Assembly (NCBI RefSeq): GCF_900313035.1
Contig: NZ_OMPS01000045.1
Span: forward strand, 1-64,000
Length of the DNA stretch: 64,000 nt
Direction of reading: 5' to 3'
Origin: Ruegeria sp. EL01
Lineage (GTDB): Bacteria > Pseudomonadota > Alphaproteobacteria > Rhodobacterales > Rhodobacteraceae
Shown: piece by piece, positions 34,805 through 44,525 of the stretch
How positions within the stretch are numbered: the stretch's first letter is position 1
Layout of the letters: each line of letters starts with the position of its first letter
Notes under the pieces: generated by a model
Database searches by the model: none
Seen by the model: the letters and a program-made list of their open reading frames with translations, nothing else
Told to the model about the DNA's origin: nothing
Made by a program: the position numbers and the translations under genes

Positions 34805-37742
34805 GAAGACGTTCTCCCTCGGGGTCTACAAAATGGGCCGAGACGATTTCGACCTCAACATTCACATCAGTCAGTGGCGAGACAAGGCGCATCCGTTCCC
34901 CTTGACGCGCACCGCCGTTCTTCAAAAAGGCCAGACCAATGTGGCAATCCAATGAGGGCGAGAACGCAGCCGATGTAACATAGCCCTGATCATGTTTGGC
35001 ATCGACAGGGCCACTGGCATCCATCAAATGCGCGCCGGCTGTGATTTTGTCATCCGCATTCACAGGTTTGATCCCAACCATCATCAACGCGTCCGGTTCG
35101 TTCAGCCCTTCGCGCTCGGACAGTGTAGAACCGATGCTGTCCTTTTTCTTGGACACCATCCGGCCCATTCCAAGGTTCAGCGCTGATGTGGTTCCGTTCA
35201 GCTCGTTACCCGCCGCATGACCTTTTTCGATCCGCATCACCCCAAGCGCCTCGGTGCCATAGGGGACAACATCGAACTCTTCCCCGTCCTGCATCAGTCG
35301 CCGCATCAGCGCATCGCCATAGCGGGACGGGACGGCGATTTCAAAGGCCAGCTCGCCCGAGAAGGAAATCCGGAACAACCGCGCCCTTAATCCACCGCAA
35401 ACGGTGATACTGCCGCACCCCATGAACGGGAAGGCATCGTTTGAGATGTCGAACTCCGGGTCCACGATCTTTTGCAACAACTTGCGGGAATTCGGACCGG
35501 CAACCGCATATTGTGCCCAGGCTTCGGTGGTCGAGATCAGCTGCACATCCATGTCCGGGAACAGACATTGGCGCACGAATTCCATGTGACGATAGACATT
35601 GACGGCGTTGGCTGTTGTGGTTGTGACCACAAAGTGATCCTCGGCCAACCGAGCCGCCGTACCGTCATCCATGGCCATGCCGTCTTCGCGTAGCATCAGG
35701 CCATAGCGGGTTTTGCCGATTGCGAGTTTGGCGAAGCCGTTGCAGTACACTTTGTTCAGGAAAGCTGCGGCATCTGTCCCCTGAACATCGATCTTGCCCA
35801 GGGTGGTGCAATCGCAGACGCCGACCGAAGCCCGGGTCTGGCGCACCTCGCGGTCGACGGACTCACGCCAATGGGTTTCGCCGGGCAACGGGAACCATTG
35901 TGCTCGTAGCCAGTTGCCCACTTCCACAAACACCGCGCCGCGCTCTTTCGCCCAATAGTGCGAGGGCGTCAGGCGGGTCGGGTGGAAGTCCTGACCCTTC
36001 ATCCGCCCAGCGAAAGTGCCGATCGGAACAGGGGTATAGGGCGGACGGAAAATTGTGGTTCCAGTTTCCGGGATCGACTTGCCCGCCAGTTCGGCCATGA
36101 TGGCCAACCCAGCCATGTTCGAAGTCTTGCCCTGATCGGTCGCCATACCCAGCGTTGTGTACCGTTTCAGGTGCTCGACCGAGCGGAAGCCCTCCTGATG
36201 GCTGAGCTTCACGTCCTTGACAGTCACGTCGTTCTGTTGATCCAGCCAGGCCCGCGCGCAGCCCTTCAAATACCAGAACGGCGTCTGATTGATCGGGGCA
36301 TCTTCGGCCTTGGGCAAGTCGGGTAGGGCGCCTTTCAAATCCAATGCAATTGCCGCACTTTCGGCCCCTGACTGCAGGGCGCCATGGGTGGACAGGGTTC
36401 CGTTTGCGGCACCGGCCACTGTCATGCCGGGTGGCAGGTCGTCACCGGGGGCAAATGCCGCCAGGTCGTCATTCCAAACGGGACGCCCGCGGTGATGACA
36501 AGTCAGATGCACATTCGGGTTCCAACCCCCCGAGACACCCAATGCCCCGCATTCCAGTATCCGTCGCGACCCATCTGCCAGCGCGACCTCAACAAAAGTC
36601 AGGCCAAGGCGGCCTTTGGTATCAACGACCTGCGCCCCTTTCAGAACTTCGAATTCGTAGTTGATTGGTGCATCGTCGCGTACGTCTATCACGGCGGCAA
36701 TCTTCACGCCCTTTGCGCGCAAATCCGAGGCTGTGCGGTGACCGTCATCATTGTTGGTAAAGATCGCAACCCGCTGCGCGGCTGTGGTGGCAAACCGATT
36801 GGCATAGGTGCGCATCGCGCTGGCCAACATGATGCCGGGTCGATCGTTGTTTTCAAAAGCAATCGGGCGCTCGGTCGCGCCAGCACACAGCAAAGCGCGT
36901 TTGGTATAGGTCCGCCATAGGATCTGACGCGGTTTGCCAACGGGCAGGGTGGCCACATGGTCCCCGGTCCGTTCAACCGCGCCGTAGATGCCATGATCAA
37001 ATGCGCCAATCACAGTCGTGCGCGGCATAAGGCGAACATTGGGTAGCGCCGACAGTTCGGCGACGGTGGCTGCGGCCCAGTCGCTTGCGCTGTCATCACC
37101 CAGCGAGAAACTCTCGCTGTTCAGCCGTCCGCCAAGGGCAAAATCTTCATCCGCCAGAATGACGTCTGACCCAGTGCGCCCGGCCGTGAGCGCGGCCATC
37201 AGGCCCGCTGGTCCGGCGCCGATGATCAGCAGGTCGCAGTGGAGAAAGCCCTTGTCATATTCGTCGGGGTCGTCCTCCATCGACAAAGACCCCAAACCAG
37301 CGGCTTTGCGAATGATGGGTTCGTACAGCTTTTCCCAGAAGACCGCTGGCCACATGAACGTCTTGTAATAGAACCCGGCCGTCAGAAAGTTCGAGAACCG
37401 GTCGTTGATCGCCAAGGCGTCAAACTTCAGGCTGGGCCAGCGGTTTTGGGACTGCGCGTCCAAACCTTCGTAAACCTCTGCCGTTGTGGCGCGTGTATTG
37501 GGCTCTTTCCGGTTGCCCGCGCGCAATTCGACGATACCATTGGGCTCTTCCGATCCGGCGGTCAGCACTCCGCGCGGGCGATGGTATTTGAACGATCGTC
37601 CGATCAATCGCACATCGTTCGCCAACAGGGCCGAGGCCAGCGTATCGCCGGGATGTGCCGTATAGTTACGATTGTCAAAGCGGAAGTTCAGGGTCGAATT
37701 GCGGTCGATCAAACCACCGCTCAGCCGGTTTACTTGAGTCAT
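34797..37742 (-). CDS. soxA: Sarcosine oxidase alpha subunit
   Basis: A 981-residue subunit. The N-terminal part carries a 2Fe-2S-like ubiquitin-fold segment (TLNFRFDNRNYTAHPGDTLA), then a NAD-binding Rossmann domain (LLIIGAGPAGLMAALTAGRTG near residue 171). The C-terminal 380 residues are a GcvT-like tetrahydrofolate-binding domain (VGVCDCTTLGKIDVQGTDAA, then EALGVMRIEKGHAAGNELNG). The enzyme demethylates sarcosine to glycine and passes the methyl carbon to tetrahydrofolate as 5,10-methylene-THF, with hydrogen peroxide formed. ATG 37742 overlaps the soxD stop (ATGA). The methylene-THF made here is the substrate of the serine-cycle enzyme GlyA encoded 3 kb upstream. Confidence 0.93.
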   Translation of the reverse strand: MTQVNRLSGGLIDRNSTLNFRFDNRNYTAHPGDTLASALLANDVRLIGRSFKYHRPRGVLTAGSEEPNGIVELRAGNRKEPNTRATTAEVYEGLDAQSQNRWPSLKFDALAINDRFSNFLTAGFYYKTFMWPAVFWEKLYEPIIRKAAGLGSLSMEDDPDEYDKGFLHCDLLIIGAGPAGLMAALTAGRTGSDVILADEDFALGGRLNSESFSLGDDSASDWAAATVAELSALPNVRLMPRTTVIGAFDHGIYGAVERTGDHVATLPVGKPRQILWRTYTKRALLCAGATERPIAFENNDRPGIMLASAMRTYANRFATTAAQRVAIFTNNDDGHRTASDLRAKGVKIAAVIDVRDDAPINYEFEVLKGAQVVDTKGRLGLTFVEVALADGSRRILECGALGVSGGWNPNVHLTCHHRGRPVWNDDLAAFAPGDDLPPGMTVAGAANGTLSTHGALQSGAESAAIALDLKGALPDLPKAEDAPINQTPFWYLKGCARAWLDQQNDVTVKDVKLSHQEGFRSVEHLKRYTTLGMATDQGKTSNMAGLAIMAELAGKSIPETGTTIFRPPYTPVPIGTFAGRMKGQDFHPTRLTPSHYWAKERGAVFVEVGNWLRAQWFPLPGETHWRESVDREVRQTRASVGVCDCTTLGKIDVQGTDAAAFLNKVYCNGFAKLAIGKTRYGLMLREDGMAMDDGTAARLAEDHFVVTTTTANAVNVYRHMEFVRQCLFPDMDVQLISTTEAWAQYAVAGPNSRKLLQKIVDPEFDISNDAFPFMGCGSITVCGGLRARLFRISFSGELAFEIAVPSRYGDALMRRLMQDGEEFDVVPYGTEALGVMRIEKGHAAGNELNGTTSALNLGMGRMVSKKKDSIGSTLSEREGLNEPDALMMVGIKPVNADDKITAGAHLMDASGPVDAKHDQGYVTSAAFSPSLDCHIGLAFLKNGGARQGERMRLVSPLTDVNVEVEIVSAHFVDPEGERLRA

Positions 37743-38026
37743 TTGGATCGCCCCTGCGCCCGAGCCACATCACGGGCCAGTTCCACCTTTGAAATCTCAT
37801 GGGTCATGGTGTTGCGTGTCACCACCAGCCAGGATCTGTCACCCCCTTCATGATACCAAAGCTCCCGGTGTTCCCCGGCTGGATTGTCGCGTAGATATGC
37901 GTATTCATGAAACGCCTCCGCCGCATCTTCAGCTTGCCAATCGGGCCGGTCGATCAGCGACGCGTCCCCCAGATAGACAAATTCCGAACTGTCGCGTGGT
38001 CCCAGAAGGGGATGTGGAATGATCAT
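37739..38026 (-). CDS. soxD: Sarcosine oxidase delta subunit
   Basis: A 95-residue subunit from ATG 38026 (GGGAG seven bases upstream); the open frame continues to 38080 only as overlap with soxB. IIPHPLLGPRDSSEFVYLGD, then AFHEYAYLRDNPAGEHRELWYHEGGDRSWLVVTRNT is the conserved SoxD core. SoxD normally binds zinc through three cysteines and one histidine near its N-terminus; here the usual CPxCG motif is replaced by HPLLGPR, with His but no Cys, a variation seen in part of the family. Translation is coupled to soxA. Confidence 0.87.
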   Translation of the reverse strand: MIIPHPLLGPRDSSEFVYLGDASLIDRPDWQAEDAAEAFHEYAYLRDNPAGEHRELWYHEGGDRSWLVVTRNTMTHEISKVELARDVARAQGRSK

Positions 38027-38039
38027 GGTTCTGCTCCCC

Positions 38040-39290
38040 TCAATGCAGGTTGGGCTGGTTGCCCACGCCTTTTTCGTCAATCATCCGGCCCGTGCGGAAC
38101 CGGTCGAGACGATAGGCGGTTGCGGTTGGGTGCGGCTCATCCTGCGCCAGCAGGTGGGCAAAGCAATAGCCCGATGCCGGGGTCGCCTTGAACCCGCCAT
38201 AACACCAGCCGCCATTGAAATAGAGCCCCTCGACAGGGGTCCGGTCGATAATGGGCGAGCCGTCCATCGACATGTCCATCACACCGCCCCACATCCGCAG
38301 CAAGCGGGCGCGTCCGATCATCGGCATCAGCGCCATACCGCCTTCGCACACATCTTCGACCACGGGCAGGTTTCCGCGTTGTGCATAGGTATTGTACCCG
38401 TCGAGATCGCCGCCAAATACAAGACCGCCCTTGTCCGATTGACTGACATAGAAATGCCCGGCACCAAAGGTGATGACGCCCGGAAGAACCGGCTTAAGCC
38501 CCTCGGAAACAAAAGCTTGCAGAACATGGCTTTCGATGGGCAGTCGCATGCCCGCCATGCCCACCACACGTCCCGAGTTTCCGGCAACCGCACAGCCGAT
38601 TTTGCCCGCGCCGATGAACCCTTTCGAGGTTTCCACGCCCAGGCATTTGCCGTCTTCGATGCGGAATCCCGTGACTTCGCAATTCTGGATGATGTCGACA
38701 CCGTAGCCATCGGCCGAGCGCGCATAGCCCCACGCCACTGCGTCGTGGCGCACAGTGCCGCCGCGCCGCTGGGCCAGGCCGCCCTTGATCGGGAACCGCG
38801 CGTTGTCGAAGTTCAGATAAGGGTGCTCTTTGCGAACTTGGTCGGCATCCAGCAATTCGGCATCGGCGCCATTCAGGATCATTGCGTTGCCGCGCCGTGT
38901 ATAGGCATCGCGCTGCCCGTCCGAATGAAACAGGTTGAGAATTCCGCGTTGGCTGACCATCGCATTATAGTTCAGATCCTGCTCCAGGCCTTCCCACAGT
39001 TTCAGAGAGAATTCGTAAAACGGCTCGTTTCCGTCCAACAGATAGTTTGAGCGGACGATAGTCGTGTTCCGCCCCACATTGCCGCCGCCGATCCAGCCTT
39101 TTTCAATCACTGCAACTTTGCGATGGCCATACACTTTGGCTAGGTAATGCGCTGTTGCCAGGCCATGACCGCCGCCGCCTATGATCACAATGTCATAATG
39201 TGCCTTGGGTTCAGGATCACGCCAGGCCGGGGTCCACCCCTTGTGCCCGGTTAACGCCTGTTTGATGACCTGAAAGCCGGAATATCGCAT
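38040..39290 (-). CDS. soxB: Sarcosine oxidase beta subunit
   Basis: A 416-residue FAD-containing subunit from ATG 39290 (AAGG eight bases upstream). The dinucleotide motif IVIIGGGGHGLATAHYL (about residue 35) and VAVIEKGWIGGGNVGRNTT, in which the His-covalent FMN/FAD region lies, are typical, as are MLRMWGGVMDMSMDGSPIIDRTPV-like segments near the C-terminus and GGWCYGGFKATPASG. It carries out sarcosine oxidation together with SoxA. The operon order B-D-A-G is the usual one. Upstream is a 291-base region with palindromes that separates it from the serine-cycle operon on the same strand. Confidence 0.93.
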   Translation of the reverse strand: MRYSGFQVIKQALTGHKGWTPAWRDPEPKAHYDIVIIGGGGHGLATAHYLAKVYGHRKVAVIEKGWIGGGNVGRNTTIVRSNYLLDGNEPFYEFSLKLWEGLEQDLNYNAMVSQRGILNLFHSDGQRDAYTRRGNAMILNGADAELLDADQVRKEHPYLNFDNARFPIKGGLAQRRGGTVRHDAVAWGYARSADGYGVDIIQNCEVTGFRIEDGKCLGVETSKGFIGAGKIGCAVAGNSGRVVGMAGMRLPIESHVLQAFVSEGLKPVLPGVITFGAGHFYVSQSDKGGLVFGGDLDGYNTYAQRGNLPVVEDVCEGGMALMPMIGRARLLRMWGGVMDMSMDGSPIIDRTPVEGLYFNGGWCYGGFKATPASGYCFAHLLAQDEPHPTATAYRLDRFRTGRMIDEKGVGNQPNLH

Positions 39291-39581
39291 GAATCGGACC
39301 TTTTTTGCCAGAATCAACAAAAAACTGCCGTATGCATACTCTCAAATCCGACATTGAGGGCTTAAAATCGGACGCATTTGGGCGGGTCGGACGGCTGCAC
39401 GAGTTTTCGAGACACCTCTCGAAACGTCACGACCGGTAGGTTGCGGCATTTGTGCGAATATTTTGGGCGCAGCCTTCCCGTTTGCAATCAGGATGCTGCG
39501 CCCTTTCTTTGTGTTTGCCCCACAAACAGCGTCTTGGGTTCCGCAACAACGAGAAGTTGACGCATGTGGGGGAAAATGTGA
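39291..39581. promoter_or_regulatory. soxB upstream region with palindromes
   Basis: Between mcl and soxB, both leftward. It holds a perfect hairpin TTTCGAGA-cacc-TCTCGAAA (39405-39424), a longer inverted repeat GGGCGCAGC (39465-39473) and GCTGCGCCC (39495-39503), and two TCGGACG direct repeats near 39369 and 39388. They may be operators for the sox promoter or processing/termination signals for the upstream operon. Neither hairpin has a T-tract on the minus strand. Confidence 0.45.
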
Positions 39582-40559
39582 TCAGGCGGCGGCGATTTGC
39601 CGGGCTTTTTCCACCATCACTTCGGCCTGACGGATTGAGGCATAATCGATCAACCGACCATCAAGCGACACTGCGCCCTTGCCGTCCGCTTCGGCCTCGG
39701 CCATCGCCTCAAGGATACGCTGAGCTTTGGTCACCTCTGCATCGCCAGGCGACATGACCTCGTTTGCCAGCGTGATCTGGCTGGGGTGAATTGCCCATTT
39801 GCCCTCACAGCCCAGAACAGCAGCCCGTTTGGCGGCGGCCTTATAGCCTTCAGGGTCCTGAAAATCTCCGAACGGGCCGTCAATTGGGCGCAACCCATTG
39901 GCCCGCGCCGCAACCACCATACGGGCCAGCGCATAATGCCACATGTCGCCCCAATGAGTGGCGCGATTGGCGCTGGCATCCGGGTCGGTCAACACCGAAT
40001 AGTCCGGGTTCACGCCGCCGATAATGGTCGTGCGCGCACGGGTCGAGGCAGCATAATCCGCAACACCAAAATGAAGGCTTTCATTGCGCTTCGAGGCCGC
40101 GGCAATCTCGCTGACATTCTGCATGCCAAGCGCGGTTTCGATGATGTGTTCGAACCCGATCCGCTTTTTGTACCCTTTGGCATCTTCGATCTGCGTGACC
40201 ATCATATCGACCGCATAAACATCTGCCGCAGTGCCGACTTTTGGAATCATGATCAGATCCAGCCGGTCGCCCGCCTGCTCGACCACATCGACAACGTCGC
40301 GATACATGTAGTGCGTATCCAACCCGTTAATGCGCACCGACATGGTTTTGTCGCCCCAGTCGATATCATTCAGGGCCTGAATGATGTTCTTGCGCGCCTG
40401 TTCTTTTTCGTCAGGTGCAACCGCATCTTCCAGATCAAGGAAGATCACGTCCACATCTGACTGCGCGGCCTTTTCGAACATGCCGGGCTGGCTGCCCGGG
40501 ACGGCCAGTTCGCTGCGGTTCAGGCGGGCAGGGGCCTGTTCAATGGAATGAAAGCTCAT
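39582..40559 (-). CDS. mcl: Malyl-CoA lyase
   Basis: A 325-residue CitE-like lyase that splits L-malyl-CoA to glyoxylate and acetyl-CoA (and often handles beta-methylmalyl-CoA). Landmarks: RLNRSELAVPGSQPGMFEKA, VIFLDLEDAVAPDEK, MSVRINGLDT and LHFGVADYAAST, close to Mcl1 of Rhodobacter and MclA of methylotrophs. It closes the serine cycle by returning glyoxylate to Sga. It is the last gene of the leftward operon, 18 bases after glyA, with GAAGGA upstream. Confidence 0.9.
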   Translation of the reverse strand: MSFHSIEQAPARLNRSELAVPGSQPGMFEKAAQSDVDVIFLDLEDAVAPDEKEQARKNIIQALNDIDWGDKTMSVRINGLDTHYMYRDVVDVVEQAGDRLDLIMIPKVGTAADVYAVDMMVTQIEDAKGYKKRIGFEHIIETALGMQNVSEIAAASKRNESLHFGVADYAASTRARTTIIGGVNPDYSVLTDPDASANRATHWGDMWHYALARMVVAARANGLRPIDGPFGDFQDPEGYKAAAKRAAVLGCEGKWAIHPSQITLANEVMSPGDAEVTKAQRILEAMAEAEADGKGAVSLDGRLIDYASIRQAEVMVEKARQIAAA

Positions 40560-40577
40560 GGGTTTGGGTCCTTCGTC

Positions 40578-41873
40578 TTACAAGTTAGGATAGAGCGGGA
40601 ATTTGGCGCAGAGGTCTGCGACTTCGGCTTTGACCTTGGCTTCGACTTCGGCGTTGCCGTCCTCGCCATTGGCGGCCAGGCCGTCGACGACTTCGATGAT
40701 CCAGTCGGCGATCTGGCGGAACTCAGCCTCGCCAAAGCCACGCGTGGTGCCAGCGGGGGAGCCCAGACGGATGCCGCTGGTCACGGTTGGTTTTTCGGGG
40801 TCAAACGGCACGCCGTTCTTGTTGCAGGTGATATGCGCTCGGCCCAAAGCCTTGTCGACGATGTTGCCGGTCACGCCTTTGGGCCGCAGGTCGACCAGGA
40901 CCACATGGGTGTCGGTGCCATGGGTTACCGTGTCCAGACCACCCTTGATCAACTGATCCGACAGCGCCTGCGCGTTGGTCACGACCTGTTTGATGTAATC
41001 CTTGAACTCGGGCCGCAGTGCCTCGCCAAAGGCAACGGCCTTGGCGGCGATCACATGCATCAGCGGGCCGCCCTGAATGCCGGGGAAGATCGCCGAATTC
41101 ACTTTCTTAGCGATATCTTCATCATTGGTGAGGATCATACCCCCACGCGGACCGCGCAGGGTCTTGTGCGTGGTGGTTGTCGCCACATGCGCATGGGGGA
41201 AGGGGCTGGGGTGCTCACCTGCTGCCACCAGACCGGCGAAATGCGCCATGTCGACATGGAGGTATGCGCCAACCATGTCGGCGATCTGGCGCATGCGGGC
41301 AAAGTCGATCTGGCGCGGGATGGCCGAGCCTCCGGCGATGATCAGTTTGGGCTGGTGCTCTTTCGCCAGTGCCTCGACCTGATCATAGTCCAGCATGTTG
41401 TCTTCTTTGCGCACGCCGTATTGCACGGCGTTAAACCACTTGCCCGACTGGTTCGGGCGGGCGCCATGGGTCAGATGGCCACCGGCATCCAGGCTCATGC
41501 CCAGAATGGTGTCACCGGGTTTGATCAGCGCCTGGAACACACCCTGATTGGCCTGAGAGCCCGAGTTCGGCTGGACGTTGGCGAAGCCACAGCCAAACAG
41601 CTGCCTGGCGCGGTCGATGGCCAGGTTTTCGGCGACGTCAACGAACTGGCAACCGCCATAATAGCGCCGTCCGGGATAGCCTTCGGCGTATTTGTTGGTC
41701 ATCACCGAGCCCTGCGCCTCCATCACGGCGGCGCTGACGATGTTCTCGGATGCGATCAGTTCGATCTCATCACGCTGGCGACCCAGCTCGGACGTGATCG
41801 AGCCGTAAAGCTCGGGGTCACGGTCAGACAGGGACTGGGTGAAAAAACCGGTATCACGAAGGGTGGCGTTCAC
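40578..41873 (-). CDS. glyA: Serine hydroxymethyltransferase
   Basis: A 431-residue PLP enzyme that adds the one-carbon unit of methylene-THF to glycine to make serine. It starts with GTG 41873, preceded by AAGGAG. Landmarks: [48 protein letters not shown] and the PLP lysine in [16 protein letters not shown]. As a member of the serine-cycle operon it is probably a dedicated second copy beside a chromosomal housekeeping glyA. That second copy is assumed, not seen. Confidence 0.95.
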   Translation of the reverse strand: MNATLRDTGFFTQSLSDRDPELYGSITSELGRQRDEIELIASENIVSAAVMEAQGSVMTNKYAEGYPGRRYYGGCQFVDVAENLAIDRARQLFGCGFANVQPNSGSQANQGVFQALIKPGDTILGMSLDAGGHLTHGARPNQSGKWFNAVQYGVRKEDNMLDYDQVEALAKEHQPKLIIAGGSAIPRQIDFARMRQIADMVGAYLHVDMAHFAGLVAAGEHPSPFPHAHVATTTTHKTLRGPRGGMILTNDEDIAKKVNSAIFPGIQGGPLMHVIAAKAVAFGEALRPEFKDYIKQVVTNAQALSDQLIKGGLDTVTHGTDTHVVLVDLRPKGVTGNIVDKALGRAHITCNKNGVPFDPEKPTVTSGIRLGSPAGTTRGFGEAEFRQIADWIIEVVDGLAANGEDGNAEVEAKVKAEVADLCAKFPLYPNL

Positions 41874-41894
41874 GTCGAATCTCCTTGATATAGG

Positions 41895-44525
41895 TCAACC
41901 GGTCCAGCCGAGACCGGCTGAAATGGCGTTCATGGATTGCAGCAATGGAACCGGAACCGTTCCAGCCTGAGGGTCATCACGGGCTTGGCGCAGCAAATCG
42001 ACTTGCAGTGTATGAATACCGGCCAGCTCAGCTCGCTTGCGATCGAACCGTTCGCACAGACGTGGAAAGCGATGACCTATGGTCTGACCGCCAGTCAGAA
42101 ACTGCACGGCGGTACAGGCATTGGCGTATTCTGTTGCAATGGCCCCGAAAATCCGGGCGCGAATATCAGCATTCTGCACCAGACCCGAATACTGTTCAGC
42201 AAGGTCAAGGTCGGTTTGATACAGCGACTTTTCCATTTCATCGACGGCAAGGCGGAACAGGCGCGAGTGCTGAAACAGATCTTGCAACACCTCGTCTCCG
42301 CGCGTGCCGCGGAATTTGCGAAAGCTGGCCATAGCAGCCCCGAACCCATACCAGCCGGTGATCAGGTGCCGGTTCTGCGACCAGGCAAAAACCCAGGGAA
42401 TAGCGCGCAGGTCATCCAGACTGGCCGCCCCGAACCGGCGGGTCGGTCGCGATCCGATTTTCAGGCGGGCCAACTCCTCGACCGGGCTGGCCTGCTGGAA
42501 GTAATCCAGAAACCCTGGCATCTGCAGCAGTGAGGCATAAGCCGTCTGCGACAGTTCGGACAACGCGTCCAGCGCGTCATCGAATTCCGGCCGAAGCGGG
42601 GGCTCGTTCTGGTCGGCTGTGTGGCGCAGCGTGCTGGATAGCAACAATTCCAGATGTGCTGCGGCTGTTCCGCGGTTGGCATATTTGGTCGAAACAACTT
42701 CGCCTTGTTCGGTGACCCGCAAACGTCCCGCAATGGTTCCGCTGGGTTGTGCGGCAATGGCGCGTCCGGTTGGTGCGCCGCCCCGGCTGACCGAACCACC
42801 ACGTCCGTGAAAAAACGCGGCCCGAAAGCCCTGCGACGCGAGCGCGGCGACAATCCGGCGCTGCGCGCGCTCCAGCTCCCATGTTGAGCAAAAATAACCG
42901 CCATCTTTGCCGCTGTCGGAATAGCCCAGCATCACCTCGATTACGTTGCCACCGGTTTTGAGGCTGCGGCGGGCAAGGGGTACATTCAGAACGTCCAGCA
43001 GGATCGACGGGGCGTTGCGCAGGTCGGCGATTGTTTCAAAAAGAGGAACCACAGTAATATCAAGCGTTTCCGACCCAAACCCCGCATAGCGGGCCAGCAG
43101 GTAGATCCCCAAAATATCGTCGGCAGAGCGGGTCATCGACAGGATGAAGGGCCCGACCGCGTTGGGATCCGGTCCTGTCCGAACTGAATGCACGAGGGCC
43201 AGCAGGGCAAGTAATTCCTGTGCCTGATCGCTCAATCCGCCGCGTTTGTGGTACTGTAGATTTTGGTCCGCCAGTTCGGCGCGCAGGCGGATGGACCAGT
43301 CGACCGTCCCATACTCAGGCGCCGGCCTGGACAAGGCCCAGATCTCAGCCAAAACATCAGTGGTGACCGTTGAGTTCTGACGAATGTCCAGCGTCGCGGT
43401 ACGGAACCCGAAAACCGATGCCGCCCGGCAGAGTGGTCTGATATGTCTGCGCGCCAGAATACCCGCGTTGACGGAACAGAGCGCGGCATCAAGCGCATTG
43501 AGATCGCTGACGAAGTGCGAAATGTGATCGTAGGCCCCGTCGGCCAGTTTCTTGTGAATGGCACCGAGGGCCTGTCTGAACGGTTCGTTCGGATTGCGAT
43601 CTGTGTTTGGAAAACTGTCTATGATTGTCTGCAACCGCGCAGCGTGGGGCTGAGGTAAAGGCAGGATCAGGGCGCTGATGCTGAGCCTGCTCGCCGCCTG
43701 TTCAAGGGCCTGACAATAAAGATCCACTGCAGTCTCGCGCCCGCGTTGCAGGGCCAATGCGGTCATTTCAGTGGTGACATTGGGGTTGCCATCCCTGTCT
43801 CCACCAATCCAGCTGTGAAAACGAATTCTGGGCGTTGCATTCACGGTGTGGCCCAGAACGTGACGACAGGCCTGATCGAACCGGTCCATGACCTGTGGCA
43901 CCGCATCAAAAATTGCGTCGCGGAAGAATTGCAGGCCCCACTCAATCTCATCCCGCAGGCTGGGGCGGGACAGGCGCAATTCGCCAGTCAGCCATAACAG
44001 GTCGATCTCACTTTCCAGACCGTTCAGCAGTTCGGCCCGTTCCGTCGGCGTCCAGCGCTGCGTTTCAAGGTTGACGAGGGTGCGATAGATGCGGCGGTGA
44101 ATTTCCAGAACGGTGACACGCTTTGCCTCGGTCGGGTGCGCCGTCAGTGTGGGGCCAGCCAAAAGCTGGCTTGCCAGCTTTTCGGTTTCCTCGACAGTCG
44201 GGGAAACATCCGACAATGCCTGGGCAAACCCGCCTTCTACCGCCTCGGGACCGCTGCTGGTTTCCGTCAGACGGCGGTTTCGCACATCTGCGTTTTCGTC
44301 AATGATCCGCAGAAGCTGAAACCAGATCGACAAGGCCTGCAAATACGGTGTTGCCGCCGGGCCGGTAGGGATGGGTGCCAGCGTTGTGGCCTCGGCCCAG
44401 GTGACCACATGGGGGGCTCGTTTCAGCAGGATGTTCCGCCACAATACCCGCAATTCGATCCGTAGCCCTTCGGCATATGTCGAAGGGTCATGTGAAGGTC
44501 GTGTCTCCTGCGCCAGAGCTTGCAT
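41895..44525 (-). CDS. ppc: Phosphoenolpyruvate carboxylase
   Basis: An 876-residue enzyme fixing bicarbonate onto phosphoenolpyruvate to give oxaloacetate. The catalytic His lies in TLTAHPTEAKRVTVLEIHR; IGGDRDGNPNVT, VMLGYSDSGKDGGYF and FFHGRGGSVSRGGAPTG are the other PEPC signatures. ATG 44525 overlaps the hprA stop (TGATG). It is a step of the serine cycle, which incorporates one CO2 per turn. The C-terminus is GLGWTG rather than the plain NTG of many PEPCs. Confidence 0.95.
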   Translation of the reverse strand: MQALAQETRPSHDPSTYAEGLRIELRVLWRNILLKRAPHVVTWAEATTLAPIPTGPAATPYLQALSIWFQLLRIIDENADVRNRRLTETSSGPEAVEGGFAQALSDVSPTVEETEKLASQLLAGPTLTAHPTEAKRVTVLEIHRRIYRTLVNLETQRWTPTERAELLNGLESEIDLLWLTGELRLSRPSLRDEIEWGLQFFRDAIFDAVPQVMDRFDQACRHVLGHTVNATPRIRFHSWIGGDRDGNPNVTTEMTALALQRGRETAVDLYCQALEQAASRLSISALILPLPQPHAARLQTIIDSFPNTDRNPNEPFRQALGAIHKKLADGAYDHISHFVSDLNALDAALCSVNAGILARRHIRPLCRAASVFGFRTATLDIRQNSTVTTDVLAEIWALSRPAPEYGTVDWSIRLRAELADQNLQYHKRGGLSDQAQELLALLALVHSVRTGPDPNAVGPFILSMTRSADDILGIYLLARYAGFGSETLDITVVPLFETIADLRNAPSILLDVLNVPLARRSLKTGGNVIEVMLGYSDSGKDGGYFCSTWELERAQRRIVAALASQGFRAAFFHGRGGSVSRGGAPTGRAIAAQPSGTIAGRLRVTEQGEVVSTKYANRGTAAAHLELLLSSTLRHTADQNEPPLRPEFDDALDALSELSQTAYASLLQMPGFLDYFQQASPVEELARLKIGSRPTRRFGAASLDDLRAIPWVFAWSQNRHLITGWYGFGAAMASFRKFRGTRGDEVLQDLFQHSRLFRLAVDEMEKSLYQTDLDLAEQYSGLVQNADIRARIFGAIATEYANACTAVQFLTGGQTIGHRFPRLCERFDRKRAELAGIHTLQVDLLRQARDDPQAGTVPVPLLQSMNAISAGLGWTG

